Of a stretch of DNA of 64,000 nt, positions 7,490 through 15,155 are shown piece by piece. Source of the DNA: Clostridiales bacterium (GTDB lineage Bacteria; Bacillota; Clostridia; Oscillospirales; Ruminococcaceae). The position numbers and the translations under genes are program-made. The stretch's first letter is position 1. Every line of letters starts with the position of its first letter. The stretch is from positions 170,997 to 234,996 of the forward strand of contig QAMM01000007.1 of assembly GCA_003150405.1 (NCBI GenBank). Reading direction: 5' to 3'. Below the pieces are notes generated by a model that ran no database searches, was not told the DNA's origin, and saw only the letters and a program-made list of their open reading frames with translations.

Positions 7490-7839
7490 TTAATCACCTG
7501 CGGGATCCCACAGACAACCCGGACAACCCGCTCCGCCTGTTCTGCCAGCCGGATACAGAGCCGCCCAACCTCTTCTCGAAGGCAGTCCTGCCGCTCGTCA
7601 ATGGGGACAACCCCGGAACCCATTTCATCGCAGACCACAACCTGCTTTTCCAGCAGCCAGGGCAGCAGGCTCTGTGGCTCGCCGCCTTGGGAAAGGCAGT
7701 GCTGAACCAGGTCCTGAAGCGCATTGAGCACCGGACGGGCATCCAGAAGGCCGTCTGAAATATCTGCTTCCAAAAAGCCCAGCGCATTTTGGACATAATC
7801 CCGTTTGCCGGAGGCGTAGCCGCCAATCACCAAAACCAT
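7486..7839 (-). CDS. Short CobU-like P-loop protein
   Basis: 117 residues, against about 180 for CobU. Seen: Walker A GGYASGKRDY at the start and the CobU tail VVCDEMGSGVVPIDERQD...LAEQAERVVRVVCGIPQ. The middle segment holding the guanylylated His and HRxxR motif of CobU is absent, so it may bind nucleotide and perhaps act as a kinase, but should not carry out guanylyl transfer. A full CobU lies two genes upstream. Overlaps cobS by 13 nt and the phosphatase gene by 4 nt. The function is not established; helper or regulatory paralogues like this occur in Firmicutes corrinoid operons. Confidence 0.75.
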   Translation of the reverse strand: MVLVIGGYASGKRDYVQNALGFLEADISDGLLDARPVLNALQDLVQHCLSQGGEPQSLLPWLLEKQVVVCDEMGSGVVPIDERQDCLREEVGRLCIRLAEQAERVVRVVCGIPQVIK

Positions 7840-8615
7840 GCAATCACCCCATCCAATTTTTGAGTAACAATCAATGCCGTCAGCATTGAAATTTCACATA
7901 CCTGCAAAAAATAGCCCGCCAAATCCCCGGTTATGCCGCCAAATTGTTTGAGAGACATGTGGTGGTAATACCAAAACGCCAACCCGGCGGCAGCACAAAG
8001 CGCACTGCCTCGAATGGGGGAAAAAACCACCATAGCAGCCGTCAGCAGGCCAAGAAACATGAGCAGAAATGTCTTTCCGCCGGATTGCGGGCTGTGGTCG
8101 GAAAAGGTTTTTGCGAGGCCGTCCTTACGCGCTTTGGGAAAGGTGAGGACCGAGAGGCCGCTCAGCATTCGTTCCAACAGGTAACCTCCGCTGATGAGCA
8201 ATGCGGTTTTCAAATCCTTTTCCAGCTCGCTACACAGCGCCAGGTAAAACAGGAAGTATGCCGCAACGACAATGACTGCAAATGCCCCTGTATGCGGATC
8301 CTTGAGAATTTCCAGCTTTTTGGCCTGTGGGGCGTGACTGGAAAGGGCGTCCACGGTATCGCAGAAGCCGTCCAGATGGATTCCTCCAGTCACCACCAGT
8401 GGGAGAAGAACATATCCGGTACTTGTGAGCAAGCCGCCAAACCGCAGCGTCCCGGCAAGCCAGCACCAACTACAAAGCAGCACACCGGCGGCCGCACCGA
8501 CCAGGGGAAAAGCGCAGAGCATATACCGCATATTGCGGTCATCCCATGAAAGGTGTGGAACCGGGATGCGTGAAAACATGGAAAACGCTGTGACAATGGT
8601 GCCAAACAGCCTCAT
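7827..8615 (-). CDS. cobS: Adenosylcobinamide-GDP ribazoletransferase (cobalamin synthase)
   Basis: 262 residues. Polytopic membrane enzyme that joins AdoCbi-GDP with alpha-ribazole (phosphate), the last assembly step. Seen: F(S)RIPVPHLSW near the N-terminus, the metal-binding signature GGIHLDGFCDTVDAL followed by LEILKDPHTGAFAV, and several hydrophobic helices. ATG with GGGGGAG upstream; the start overlaps the cobU stop as ATGA. Complete. Confidence 0.94.
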   Translation of the reverse strand: MRLFGTIVTAFSMFSRIPVPHLSWDDRNMRYMLCAFPLVGAAAGVLLCSWCWLAGTLRFGGLLTSTGYVLLPLVVTGGIHLDGFCDTVDALSSHAPQAKKLEILKDPHTGAFAVIVVAAYFLFYLALCSELEKDLKTALLISGGYLLERMLSGLSVLTFPKARKDGLAKTFSDHSPQSGGKTFLLMFLGLLTAAMVVFSPIRGSALCAAAGLAFWYYHHMSLKQFGGITGDLAGYFLQVCEISMLTALIVTQKLDGVIAWFW

Positions 8616-9133
8616 GGAAGCTCCCCCTTTACCGCAAGTGGAATGCCGCAGACCACCTCAACAACTCGGTCGGCCTGCCGGGCTAGAAATTCGTTCAGCC
8701 CGCCCAGCACATCCAGGTAATGGATGGTCTCCTGCCCGTAAAACAATCCCTCGCGAAAAACATCGTTGCTGACAACAATCAAATTGCTGGTTTGCCGAAG
8801 CAAATTGGAAATTCCGGCACGAATGCGTTCCGGGCTTTCTGCGCCCGCTCCCTCCGGCCAGAACAGCTCGTTGGCCGCTAGATTCCCCATACACTCCAAC
8901 AATACCGTTCCGCGGCGGGGCAGTATAAGGGCATCAAGCCCAGTGTAGCACTCCAGGGTTTGAAAATTTTTCCCTGCGCGTTCCGCCCGGTGCTTTTGAA
9001 TGCGTGCTTTGGCGGATGCGCCATAAGGCCGCATTGTGGCGATGTAATACCGCAGGCCTGCCGACGCACAGGCAAGACGTTCCGCATATTCGCTTTTCCC
9101 GCTGGCACTGCCGCCATACACCAGCGTCAGCAT
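8612..9133 (-). CDS. cobU: Adenosylcobinamide kinase / AdoCbi-phosphate guanylyltransferase
   Basis: 173 residues, normal length. Phosphorylates adenosylcobinamide and then transfers GMP to give AdoCbi-GDP. Seen: Walker A VYGGSASGKSEYAE, ARIQKHRAERAGKNFQTLE containing the His that is guanylylated in the family, LLECMGNLAANELF, VVSNDVFREG and the tail FLARQADRVVEVVCGIPL. The start used is the ATG at 9133, which gives MLTLVYGGSASGKS; it overlaps the cobT stop by 7 nt. An in-frame ATG 30 nt upstream is less family-like. Confidence 0.94.
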   Translation of the reverse strand: MLTLVYGGSASGKSEYAERLACASAGLRYYIATMRPYGASAKARIQKHRAERAGKNFQTLECYTGLDALILPRRGTVLLECMGNLAANELFWPEGAGAESPERIRAGISNLLRQTSNLIVVSNDVFREGLFYGQETIHYLDVLGGLNEFLARQADRVVEVVCGIPLAVKGELP

Positions 9134-10191
9134 CCCCAGCCCTCGCTCAACGGCTGGTAGCAATCAATCTGTATCTCCCCAAAGGTGTCCATGTTGAAAT
9201 AAAGTTCCAGCGCCATATCCAGAAGCGGAAGCGCCGCCACCGCCCCAGTCCCTTCGCCAAGACGCATCCCGGCACAGAGGAGCGGATGAAGGCCAAGCGC
9301 GTCAAGAACACAGCGGGCAGCCGGTTCCTCTGAAACATGGGTGGCCAGCATGGCACAGGCGGCTTCCGGGCGAAGTCGTGTGGCAACCAGCGCCGCAACC
9401 GAAGAGATAAAACCATCTACGAGGACAGGCACCCGGTACAATGCACCGCCGAGGAACAACCCGGCCATGCCAGCAATATCAAAGCCGCCGACTTTGACAA
9501 GGACGTCCCAAGCGTCCTGCGGATCCGGACAGTTGACTTCCAGTGTCTTTTGGATCACTGCAATTTTGTGCGCCATCCCCTGGTCGCTCAAACCTGCACC
9601 CCGCCCGGTCATCTCGGAGACCGGCCGCCCGAGCAGCACCGAGGCAACGGCGCTGCTCGTGGTGGTGTTGCCTATGCCCATCTCACCGGTTGCAAGAATC
9701 TGGTAACCCTGCGCCTTTAAATCCCGGACCAGGTCAATTCCAACCGAGACGGCCCGCTGTGCCTGCTCCAGCGTCATGGCAGGGCCTGTGCTGATGTCCC
9801 CAGTGCCGGGAGCAATCTTGCGGTTCAGCACACCAAAGCCGGTCAGGTCCTTTGCAATCCCAATATCCACCGGGAAAACATCCACTCCGGCACAACTGGC
9901 AAATCGGTTGATACACCCCCTGCCGCGCGCGATGTTCCGCGCTACAGCGGCGGTCACTTCCATACCAGTCTGGGAAATGCCCTGTGCAACTACGCCGTTG
10001 TCCGCGCACATGACGACAGCCGCGCGCCGGTCAAGCCGGTACCCGGCGTCTCCGGTAAGGGCGGCAATTTGAACCACAGCGTCCTCCAGCAGACCGAGGC
10101 TTCCCAGCGGTTTTGCCAGAGTGTTCCATCGTGTCCGGCATTGGTCGGCTGCGGCCTTGTTTGGGGGCGCAATTCTCTCATTCCAATCCAT
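9127..10191 (-). CDS. cobT: Nicotinate-nucleotide:dimethylbenzimidazole phosphoribosyltransferase
   Basis: 354 residues. Activates the lower-ligand base (DMB or another benzimidazole or purine) to alpha-ribotide using nicotinate mononucleotide. Seen: WNTLAKPLGSLGLLED, MCADNGVVAQGISQ, the signature TGEMGIGNTTTSSAV, and MTGRGAGLSDQG. The C-terminal acid region (GMRLGEGTGAVAALPLLDMALE) includes the catalytic Glu. The ATG at 10191 has GGAGG six bases upstream; the ATG two codons earlier has no spacing, so the later one is preferred. Which lower ligand is used cannot be read from sequence. Confidence 0.94.
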   Translation of the reverse strand: MDWNERIAPPNKAAADQCRTRWNTLAKPLGSLGLLEDAVVQIAALTGDAGYRLDRRAAVVMCADNGVVAQGISQTGMEVTAAVARNIARGRGCINRFASCAGVDVFPVDIGIAKDLTGFGVLNRKIAPGTGDISTGPAMTLEQAQRAVSVGIDLVRDLKAQGYQILATGEMGIGNTTTSSAVASVLLGRPVSEMTGRGAGLSDQGMAHKIAVIQKTLEVNCPDPQDAWDVLVKVGGFDIAGMAGLFLGGALYRVPVLVDGFISSVAALVATRLRPEAACAMLATHVSEEPAARCVLDALGLHPLLCAGMRLGEGTGAVAALPLLDMALELYFNMDTFGEIQIDCYQPLSEGWGC

Positions 10192-10203
10192 TATCATCCT
10201 CCA

Positions 10204-11139
10204 TCAGCGGTACATACCGTATTTAATCTTCACCCGTTCAATCTTGCGGATGACCTTATCCCCGAATAGAAACAGAAAAAAGGCCGTAGCAAGCGCATGG
10301 GTAAAATCATAGGGTACCCCGGACAGGTAAAGCACCGTCAGGGAGTGCCAGCTCATGTCAATGTTGGTGCGGTCAATGGAACTGGACATCACCATGGCGC
10401 AGACATTCATAATTCCACCGTAGATGATAAAGGTCGTCAAAAATCCATAGACCGAAAGGGTAAGGTCGTCCACCGGCATCCGTTTACGCTGGATCACCAG
10501 TCCAAGGAGCAGTCCCCCTGCGCCAAAAATGTAAAGCCGCCAGCCGAGAAAAGGGCCGTCTCCCCACAGCAGGTAGGTGATATAAGCGACGCCGATGGCA
10601 GCGGCTACGCTCAGCACCGGCCCCAACACCAGCTTAAAGCTGCGGGATTTGAGCTGGTCAAGATCTACTTTGTTGAAAACAATGCCTGCAAGAAAACCGA
10701 GCAGACCCCAGCACACCATCTGCCATGGGGACCAAGGCCCGTGCCCCAGAAAAAAGTTGCAGACAAACCGTGCCAGCGCGCCAACAAGAAACCCTTCCTC
10801 CGGGCCAAGGGCAATGCCGGCAATAATGACCAGGGCCGTTCCCGCCTGAAAGGGGATCATCATGGAACAGACCAGCGTTCCGCAGGCCGCCAAAGCGGAC
10901 ATAACAGCAATCATCACCAATTCCCGCGCGCGCGGCTTGCGTTTTTCAAACACCATGAAGAACGGGATAATGGTATAGGCCAAAATAAGGACGCTGATGA
11001 ACAGGTACTTCCTGTCTCCCAGAAACTGTACGCCAACAAAAATGGTTGCAGGCACCAGGATAAAAATAATTAGGGCGGCCGTCCAGAAGCGCTTTCGGCG
11101 GGCAGCCGCATATTGAGTCATATCATAGCTTTTCTGCAT
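10204..11139 (-). CDS. ECF transporter substrate-binding (S) component, probably for corrinoids
   Basis: 311 residues with several membrane helices. S components sit in the membrane and hand vitamins to the shared EcfT/EcfA module. Seen: a helix near residues 20-36, ARELVMIAVMSALAACGT (typical start of an S domain), GTALVIIAGIALGPEEGFLVG and the marked HGPWSPWQM segment I associate with the predicted cobalamin S proteins. The specificity rests mainly on its place between EcfA and cobT under an AdoCbl riboswitch. The first ATG is given; an ATG at 11121 that overlaps the EcfA stop as ATGA is an equally good start. Confidence 0.82.
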   Translation of the reverse strand: MQKSYDMTQYAAARRKRFWTAALIIFILVPATIFVGVQFLGDRKYLFISVLILAYTIIPFFMVFEKRKPRARELVMIAVMSALAACGTLVCSMMIPFQAGTALVIIAGIALGPEEGFLVGALARFVCNFFLGHGPWSPWQMVCWGLLGFLAGIVFNKVDLDQLKSRSFKLVLGPVLSVAAAIGVAYITYLLWGDGPFLGWRLYIFGAGGLLLGLVIQRKRMPVDDLTLSVYGFLTTFIIYGGIMNVCAMVMSSSIDRTNIDMSWHSLTVLYLSGVPYDFTHALATAFFLFLFGDKVIRKIERVKIKYGMYR

Positions 11140-12791
11140 TGTTCCACCACATCCGCACAGGTAACTGCGCCTTCAAAAATTCCCCGTGACATCCGGTTTG
11201 CTGCGGTCGTATAAAAACTGTTGCCGCTGAAAAAGGCGCGGGGCGTGTCCGCCGAAACAAGGTCGCCGTCAAACATCATGGCGCAGCGGTCGGCGTATTC
11301 CGCACAAAACTCAATGTCATGGGTCACCATCAGGACAGTAACCCCCTCTGCTTTCAACTGCCACAAAATCCGGGCAAACTCCTGTTTAAAAAAGGGGTCC
11401 AGCCCCTTGGTCGGCTCGTCAAGCACCAGCAGGGAAGGGCGCATCATTAATATTTTCCCAAGGGCAAGCCGCTGCTGTTCCCCACCGCTCAGGTCATAGG
11501 GGTTTGCCTTGCGCAGGTCGGTGAGCTCCAGCCGTTCCAGCATACGGTTTACCCGGTCAATTTTTTCAGTCTCGGGTATTTTCTCAAAAAGCACCATGTC
11601 GTAAAGCTCTTCTTCCGCTGTAATCTCAGTAAAAAGGGACTGCGGATTCTGCGGGAGCATCCCCACGGAAACACCCTTTCCAACGGGCTGCCCGTTGACC
11701 AGTACCTTACCGCGGTAAGGCTTTAACACCCCGCTCACCAGCTTGAGCGCCGTGCTTTTCCCAACGCCGTTGCCGCCGACCATGCAGAAAAACTCTCCCT
11801 TTTCCACCCGGAACGATAAGCCGCGCAGAATGTCGTTCCCGTTTTTCTGGTAGCGGAACCAGACGTCGGAAAACTCGACGGCAGCAGGCTCTGTTTTTGG
11901 TTCCCTATGAGTTCGTTTTTCTTTGGGAGGCTTCTCCTCCAGGGCGGCTGGCCGGTTATGGAAGTGCTGCTGAAGCCAAAGCCGACCGTCGCGCACCGTC
12001 AGCGGGCATTCACCGCCCAGCGGAAGCTCAGCATACACCCGCATAACGGCGGGCAGACCGGTGTACATTCTGCGGCCGCTGCTGTTTTCTCCCAGAAACG
12101 CGCCAACCTTACGCGGAGTACCGCAGGTAAGAAGTTTTCCTTCCTCCATGACAACAACCTGATCGGCCAGAGGAAACACCTCCTCCAACCGGTGTTCGGA
12201 CAGGAGGATTGTTGTCCCCAACTCCCGGTTGATTTTGACCAGCGTATCCAGGAACTCAGAAGAGGCAATGGGATCAAGCTGGGAGGTGGGCTCGTCCAAA
12301 ATCAACACCTCTGGCTGCATTGCCATAATAGAGGCAAGATTCAATAGCTGTTTCTGCCCCCCGGAAAGCTCATAGACGCTTTTGCGGAACCAGGTCTGAA
12401 TGCCGAAAAAGCTCGCCATTTCCGCGACCCGCCGGCGGATGACCCGGTTTGGGAAGCCAAGGCTCTCCAAACCAAAAGCGAGTTCATGCCACACCTTGTC
12501 GGTGACGATTTGGTTTTCCGGACTTTGCTGGACAAACCCAATTTGCTGGGCGCTCACACGGTCGCTCAATTCAGTTATATCGGTTCCACCATAAAGCACG
12601 CTGCCCTTTCGCTCTCCATAAGGGGTGAGGTTCTTTTTCAGGTGGCGCAGCAGGGTGCTTTTTCCGCAGCCGGAACGGCCGCATAAAACCACAAATGAGG
12701 AAGGTGCAATCGAAAGAGAAATACCATCCAGTGCATATTTTTTGCTTCCCGGATAACGAAAGCTCAGGTCTCGAAGCTCAATTTGGCCCAT
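11118..12791 (-). CDS. ECF transporter ATPase with two fused nucleotide-binding domains
   Basis: 557 residues, two complete ABC domains in one chain, where many ECF systems use separate EcfA1 and EcfA2. Domain 1: Walker A CGRSGCGKST, signature LSGGQKQ, Walker B LILDEPTSQLD, switch His in LLSEHRLEE. After a linker near residues 275-310, domain 2: VGGNGVGKST, LSGGEQQRL, LVLDEPTKGLD, MVTHDIEF. All catalytic residues are present in both halves. ATG with AAAGGAGAA upstream; overlaps ecfT by 28 nt. Powers uptake with EcfT and the S component. Confidence 0.93.
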   Translation of the reverse strand: MGQIELRDLSFRYPGSKKYALDGISLSIAPSSFVVLCGRSGCGKSTLLRHLKKNLTPYGERKGSVLYGGTDITELSDRVSAQQIGFVQQSPENQIVTDKVWHELAFGLESLGFPNRVIRRRVAEMASFFGIQTWFRKSVYELSGGQKQLLNLASIMAMQPEVLILDEPTSQLDPIASSEFLDTLVKINRELGTTILLSEHRLEEVFPLADQVVVMEEGKLLTCGTPRKVGAFLGENSSGRRMYTGLPAVMRVYAELPLGGECPLTVRDGRLWLQQHFHNRPAALEEKPPKEKRTHREPKTEPAAVEFSDVWFRYQKNGNDILRGLSFRVEKGEFFCMVGGNGVGKSTALKLVSGVLKPYRGKVLVNGQPVGKGVSVGMLPQNPQSLFTEITAEEELYDMVLFEKIPETEKIDRVNRMLERLELTDLRKANPYDLSGGEQQRLALGKILMMRPSLLVLDEPTKGLDPFFKQEFARILWQLKAEGVTVLMVTHDIEFCAEYADRCAMMFDGDLVSADTPRAFFSGNSFYTTAANRMSRGIFEGAVTCADVVEQCRKAMI

Positions 12792-13681
12792 TTATATTCT
12801 CCTTTGAGATCAATCACCGCCGGAAATACAAGCAGCAGCAGGTAAACCGCCGCCACCGGCAGGGTAACCCCCCACGAATGGGGGGCATACACCGCAGGAT
12901 AGTAATAAATGCTGTTGACGCCAAAGGCGCAGCCGGTAAAGACAAGGCCGGCCGCCAGCACAATAAAAACAAGGGTAAATCCATCCCGCCGGGTAAATTT
13001 AAAAATGTGGAAGCTCGTACGGCCGCGCAGCCCGTAGCCGCGGGCCTCCATGGAATCCGACGTTTCAATGGAGGTTTCAAGCGACCATGCAATGAGGATG
13101 GAAATTTCGCGTGCAAGCTGACGCAGCTTCCGTATGGGCTGGCGGATACCATAATCCCGGCCCATGCACTTCTGCCCCTCTGAAATTTCCCGAAACCGGT
13201 TTTTGAGCAGAGGGACATAACGCAGACACATAGAAAGCACCAACGACAGCACCGGAAGGATGCGCCCAAACAGGTAAATGAATTTATCTGAGGTGACAAC
13301 CCGGCTGAAGCAGCTGAACCATACCACAACGCTCACCAGCATCGCGGCGGCGGCCAGCCCATACAAAATTGCTTCCAGCGTCATTTGGTTCCCATTGAGG
13401 TAAAACAGCACCGTTACGCCGCGGTGATTAAACAGAGGATTGATAACGGCAGTGATAAGCAGAATGGGAAGGCAGATAAACAGGATAAACCGGAACTGTT
13501 TCACGCCGTTGAGCAGCAGGGAATAAAACACCGCCGCAAGCAGCGTTTCCGCAAGAAAAAGCGGGTGCATGGAAAACATGCTAACGCCAATTACGCACCC
13601 AAAGTAAAAAAAGGTGACCAACGGATGAAATGAAGCAAAGGAGCCGTTCTCCCCAAGGCCGTCTGCAAAAATACGCCTCAT
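12764..13681 (-). CDS. ecfT: ECF transporter transmembrane component EcfT
   Basis: 305 residues with a hydrophobic N-terminal half, LFLAETLLAAVFYSLLL and FILFICLPILLITAV among the helices, and the cytoplasmic coupling helices that contact the ATPase, marked by SLETSIETSDSMEARGYG. The ARG motif in that segment is the EcfT hallmark. The ATG forms an ATGA overlap with the stop of the DUF4430 gene. The 5' 440 nt recur at 60010-60449 as a truncated copy. Confidence 0.92.
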   Translation of the reverse strand: MRRIFADGLGENGSFASFHPLVTFFYFGCVIGVSMFSMHPLFLAETLLAAVFYSLLLNGVKQFRFILFICLPILLITAVINPLFNHRGVTVLFYLNGNQMTLEAILYGLAAAAMLVSVVVWFSCFSRVVTSDKFIYLFGRILPVLSLVLSMCLRYVPLLKNRFREISEGQKCMGRDYGIRQPIRKLRQLAREISILIAWSLETSIETSDSMEARGYGLRGRTSFHIFKFTRRDGFTLVFIVLAAGLVFTGCAFGVNSIYYYPAVYAPHSWGVTLPVAAVYLLLLVFPAVIDLKGEYKWAKLSFET

Positions 13682-15078
13682 TCAAAATATCCCCCTACAT
13701 CTTTGCCGAGATCACAGGTGTAGCACCAGAGAATTTCATCCCCATCCTGTACCGTGTAGGCCGCCGCACCGTAGTTTGGGAACCATCCATTGACACTGTA
13801 CATCCAGCCGGAAAGGTCGCCCCCGTGGAACTCATACAGGTGGTTGATTCCCTCAATGTATACGCCGCCGGTGTAACCCTTGTCATTACGGAATTCCAGT
13901 TGGATTCGTTTGTTGCGTGTGACCCGCTTCAGAATGTCAAACACCGTCTCGCCGTCATAAACTTCCACCTGCTGCTTTGCTAAAATAACGCCGTCTGACG
14001 GGATATAGGGCCGTATCTCCGGGTTTTTGAGCTTGCTCAGGTCGTTCGCAACGGTGTCGCAACGGATTTCAATGGTGCAATACTTTTTGGCATCCGGGGC
14101 AGACTGGGATTCTGAACCGTCTGCGCCGGAAGCGGACGGAGGTGAAACAGACGGAGTCGAGGACGGTGAATCGGGTAAGTCAGCCGCCGGCGTATTCGGC
14201 TGGGAAGGCTCCGGGGTACTGCTTTCAGAGGAGGAGGTATCCGATGTTTCCGAAGCTGCTGGTTCCTCTGGCTCTGCTTCCGGCGCGCCGCTCTCCAACA
14301 GGGTAGTGAGCAGTGTTTCTTCAGCACTCTTGTTGTAGATGAGGTAGGTGCCTCCTTCGGCTACTGAAAACGTCAGGGTCTCCCCCTGTACCTCGCCGCG
14401 GATTAAATAGTCAAGTCCGCCGCTTTCCGGGTTGTAGCGGTAAATCTGCACACCGTCTGCCGAAAGAGAAAGCGGCTCCGCCGTAAGGCTGAACTCGGCG
14501 GGCAGGGCGCCGTCATGGTAAAGGGTGAGCAGGGTAACCTTCTCCGGGCGAACGGCATCACAGGCTTGCAGCAGAGCCTGCACCTCCTGCTCGTAAGCGG
14601 ATTCCAAATTCACCTTGAGGTTGACATCCGCAGGGTTGTCAATTACGCCAAGCAGCTTCCAGGTAACGGAAAAGCTCTCTCCCTCAACGGTCTTTTCAAA
14701 TCCCTGCTCCGGCACAATTTCTTTTTGCTCTTCCGCCGTCAGACAGTCGGTATTGCGCGCGTTTTGAAACCACTCAGCGCGCTCTTTTAATTTCTGACTG
14801 GCCTCTTTGAGCTGCTCGTATTCAGCATTCTCGTCATCCTCAACCGAGGATGCCTCTTCTACGGCATGGCGGAAAAGCAGAACCGTCTGCGGGGCGTACA
14901 GCCCGGGGGCATTGCCTGTCTCAGCCTCCTGGAGCAGCTCCTCCGCATTGGTAATCTCCCCCTGAAGGGTATCGCGGTAATCCGCCGGTTCAATGTTGAT
15001 GGAAAGTATAATACCGGTGACAATGGCAGCGCCAATCAGTGCTAAAACAATTTTGCGTATCCAGTGCTTTTTCCCCAT
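13678..15078 (-). CDS. Membrane-anchored DUF4430 protein, probable corrinoid-binding surface protein
   Basis: 466 residues. N-terminal membrane anchor (IRKIVLALIGAAIVTGIILS), a helical segment, a central beta-rich part (about residues 110-255), then a Ser/Pro/Glu linker that should span the cell wall. The C-terminal DUF4430 domain has GETVFDILKRVT, YIEGINHLYEF, LSGWMYSVNGWFPNYGAA and VQDGDEILWCYT. DUF4430 is related to the C-terminal domain of transcobalamin and intrinsic factor, so binding of cobalamin or cobinamide outside the cell is the likely role (family knowledge plus context). Start: ATG at 15078 with CAGGAG upstream; an in-frame extension to 15231 lacks a ribosome site. Duplicated exactly at 60446-61846. 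Confidence 0.88.
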   Translation of the reverse strand: MGKKHWIRKIVLALIGAAIVTGIILSINIEPADYRDTLQGEITNAEELLQEAETGNAPGLYAPQTVLLFRHAVEEASSVEDDENAEYEQLKEASQKLKERAEWFQNARNTDCLTAEEQKEIVPEQGFEKTVEGESFSVTWKLLGVIDNPADVNLKVNLESAYEQEVQALLQACDAVRPEKVTLLTLYHDGALPAEFSLTAEPLSLSADGVQIYRYNPESGGLDYLIRGEVQGETLTFSVAEGGTYLIYNKSAEETLLTTLLESGAPEAEPEEPAASETSDTSSSESSTPEPSQPNTPAADLPDSPSSTPSVSPPSASGADGSESQSAPDAKKYCTIEIRCDTVANDLSKLKNPEIRPYIPSDGVILAKQQVEVYDGETVFDILKRVTRNKRIQLEFRNDKGYTGGVYIEGINHLYEFHGGDLSGWMYSVNGWFPNYGAAAYTVQDGDEILWCYTCDLGKDVGGYFE

Positions 15079-15103
15079 ACCAGGCTCCTGTTTCTTCAAC
15101 GCG

Positions 15104-15134
15104 TTTATGCCCTCCCAATGCGGGAGGGCATAAA
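15104..15134. repeat. Perfect 13-bp intergenic hairpin
   Basis: TTTATGCCCTCCC (15104-15116) pairs exactly with 15122-15134 around a 5-nt loop. There is no U-run leftward, so it is more likely an mRNA-processing or stability element, or a partial attenuator between the abundant surface-protein gene and the transporter genes, than a full terminator. Confidence 0.7.
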
Positions 15135-15155
15135 CATAGACGGTGTAACGGTTTT

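Noticed and set aside
10297-11073. Long rightward frame (258 codons) opposite the S component, and similar long antisense frames at 5542-6069, 6123-6704 and 7944-8549
   Set aside because: Shadows of GC-rich leftward genes: His/Gln/Lys-rich low-complexity products, no ribosome sites, while the opposite strand has full enzyme families.
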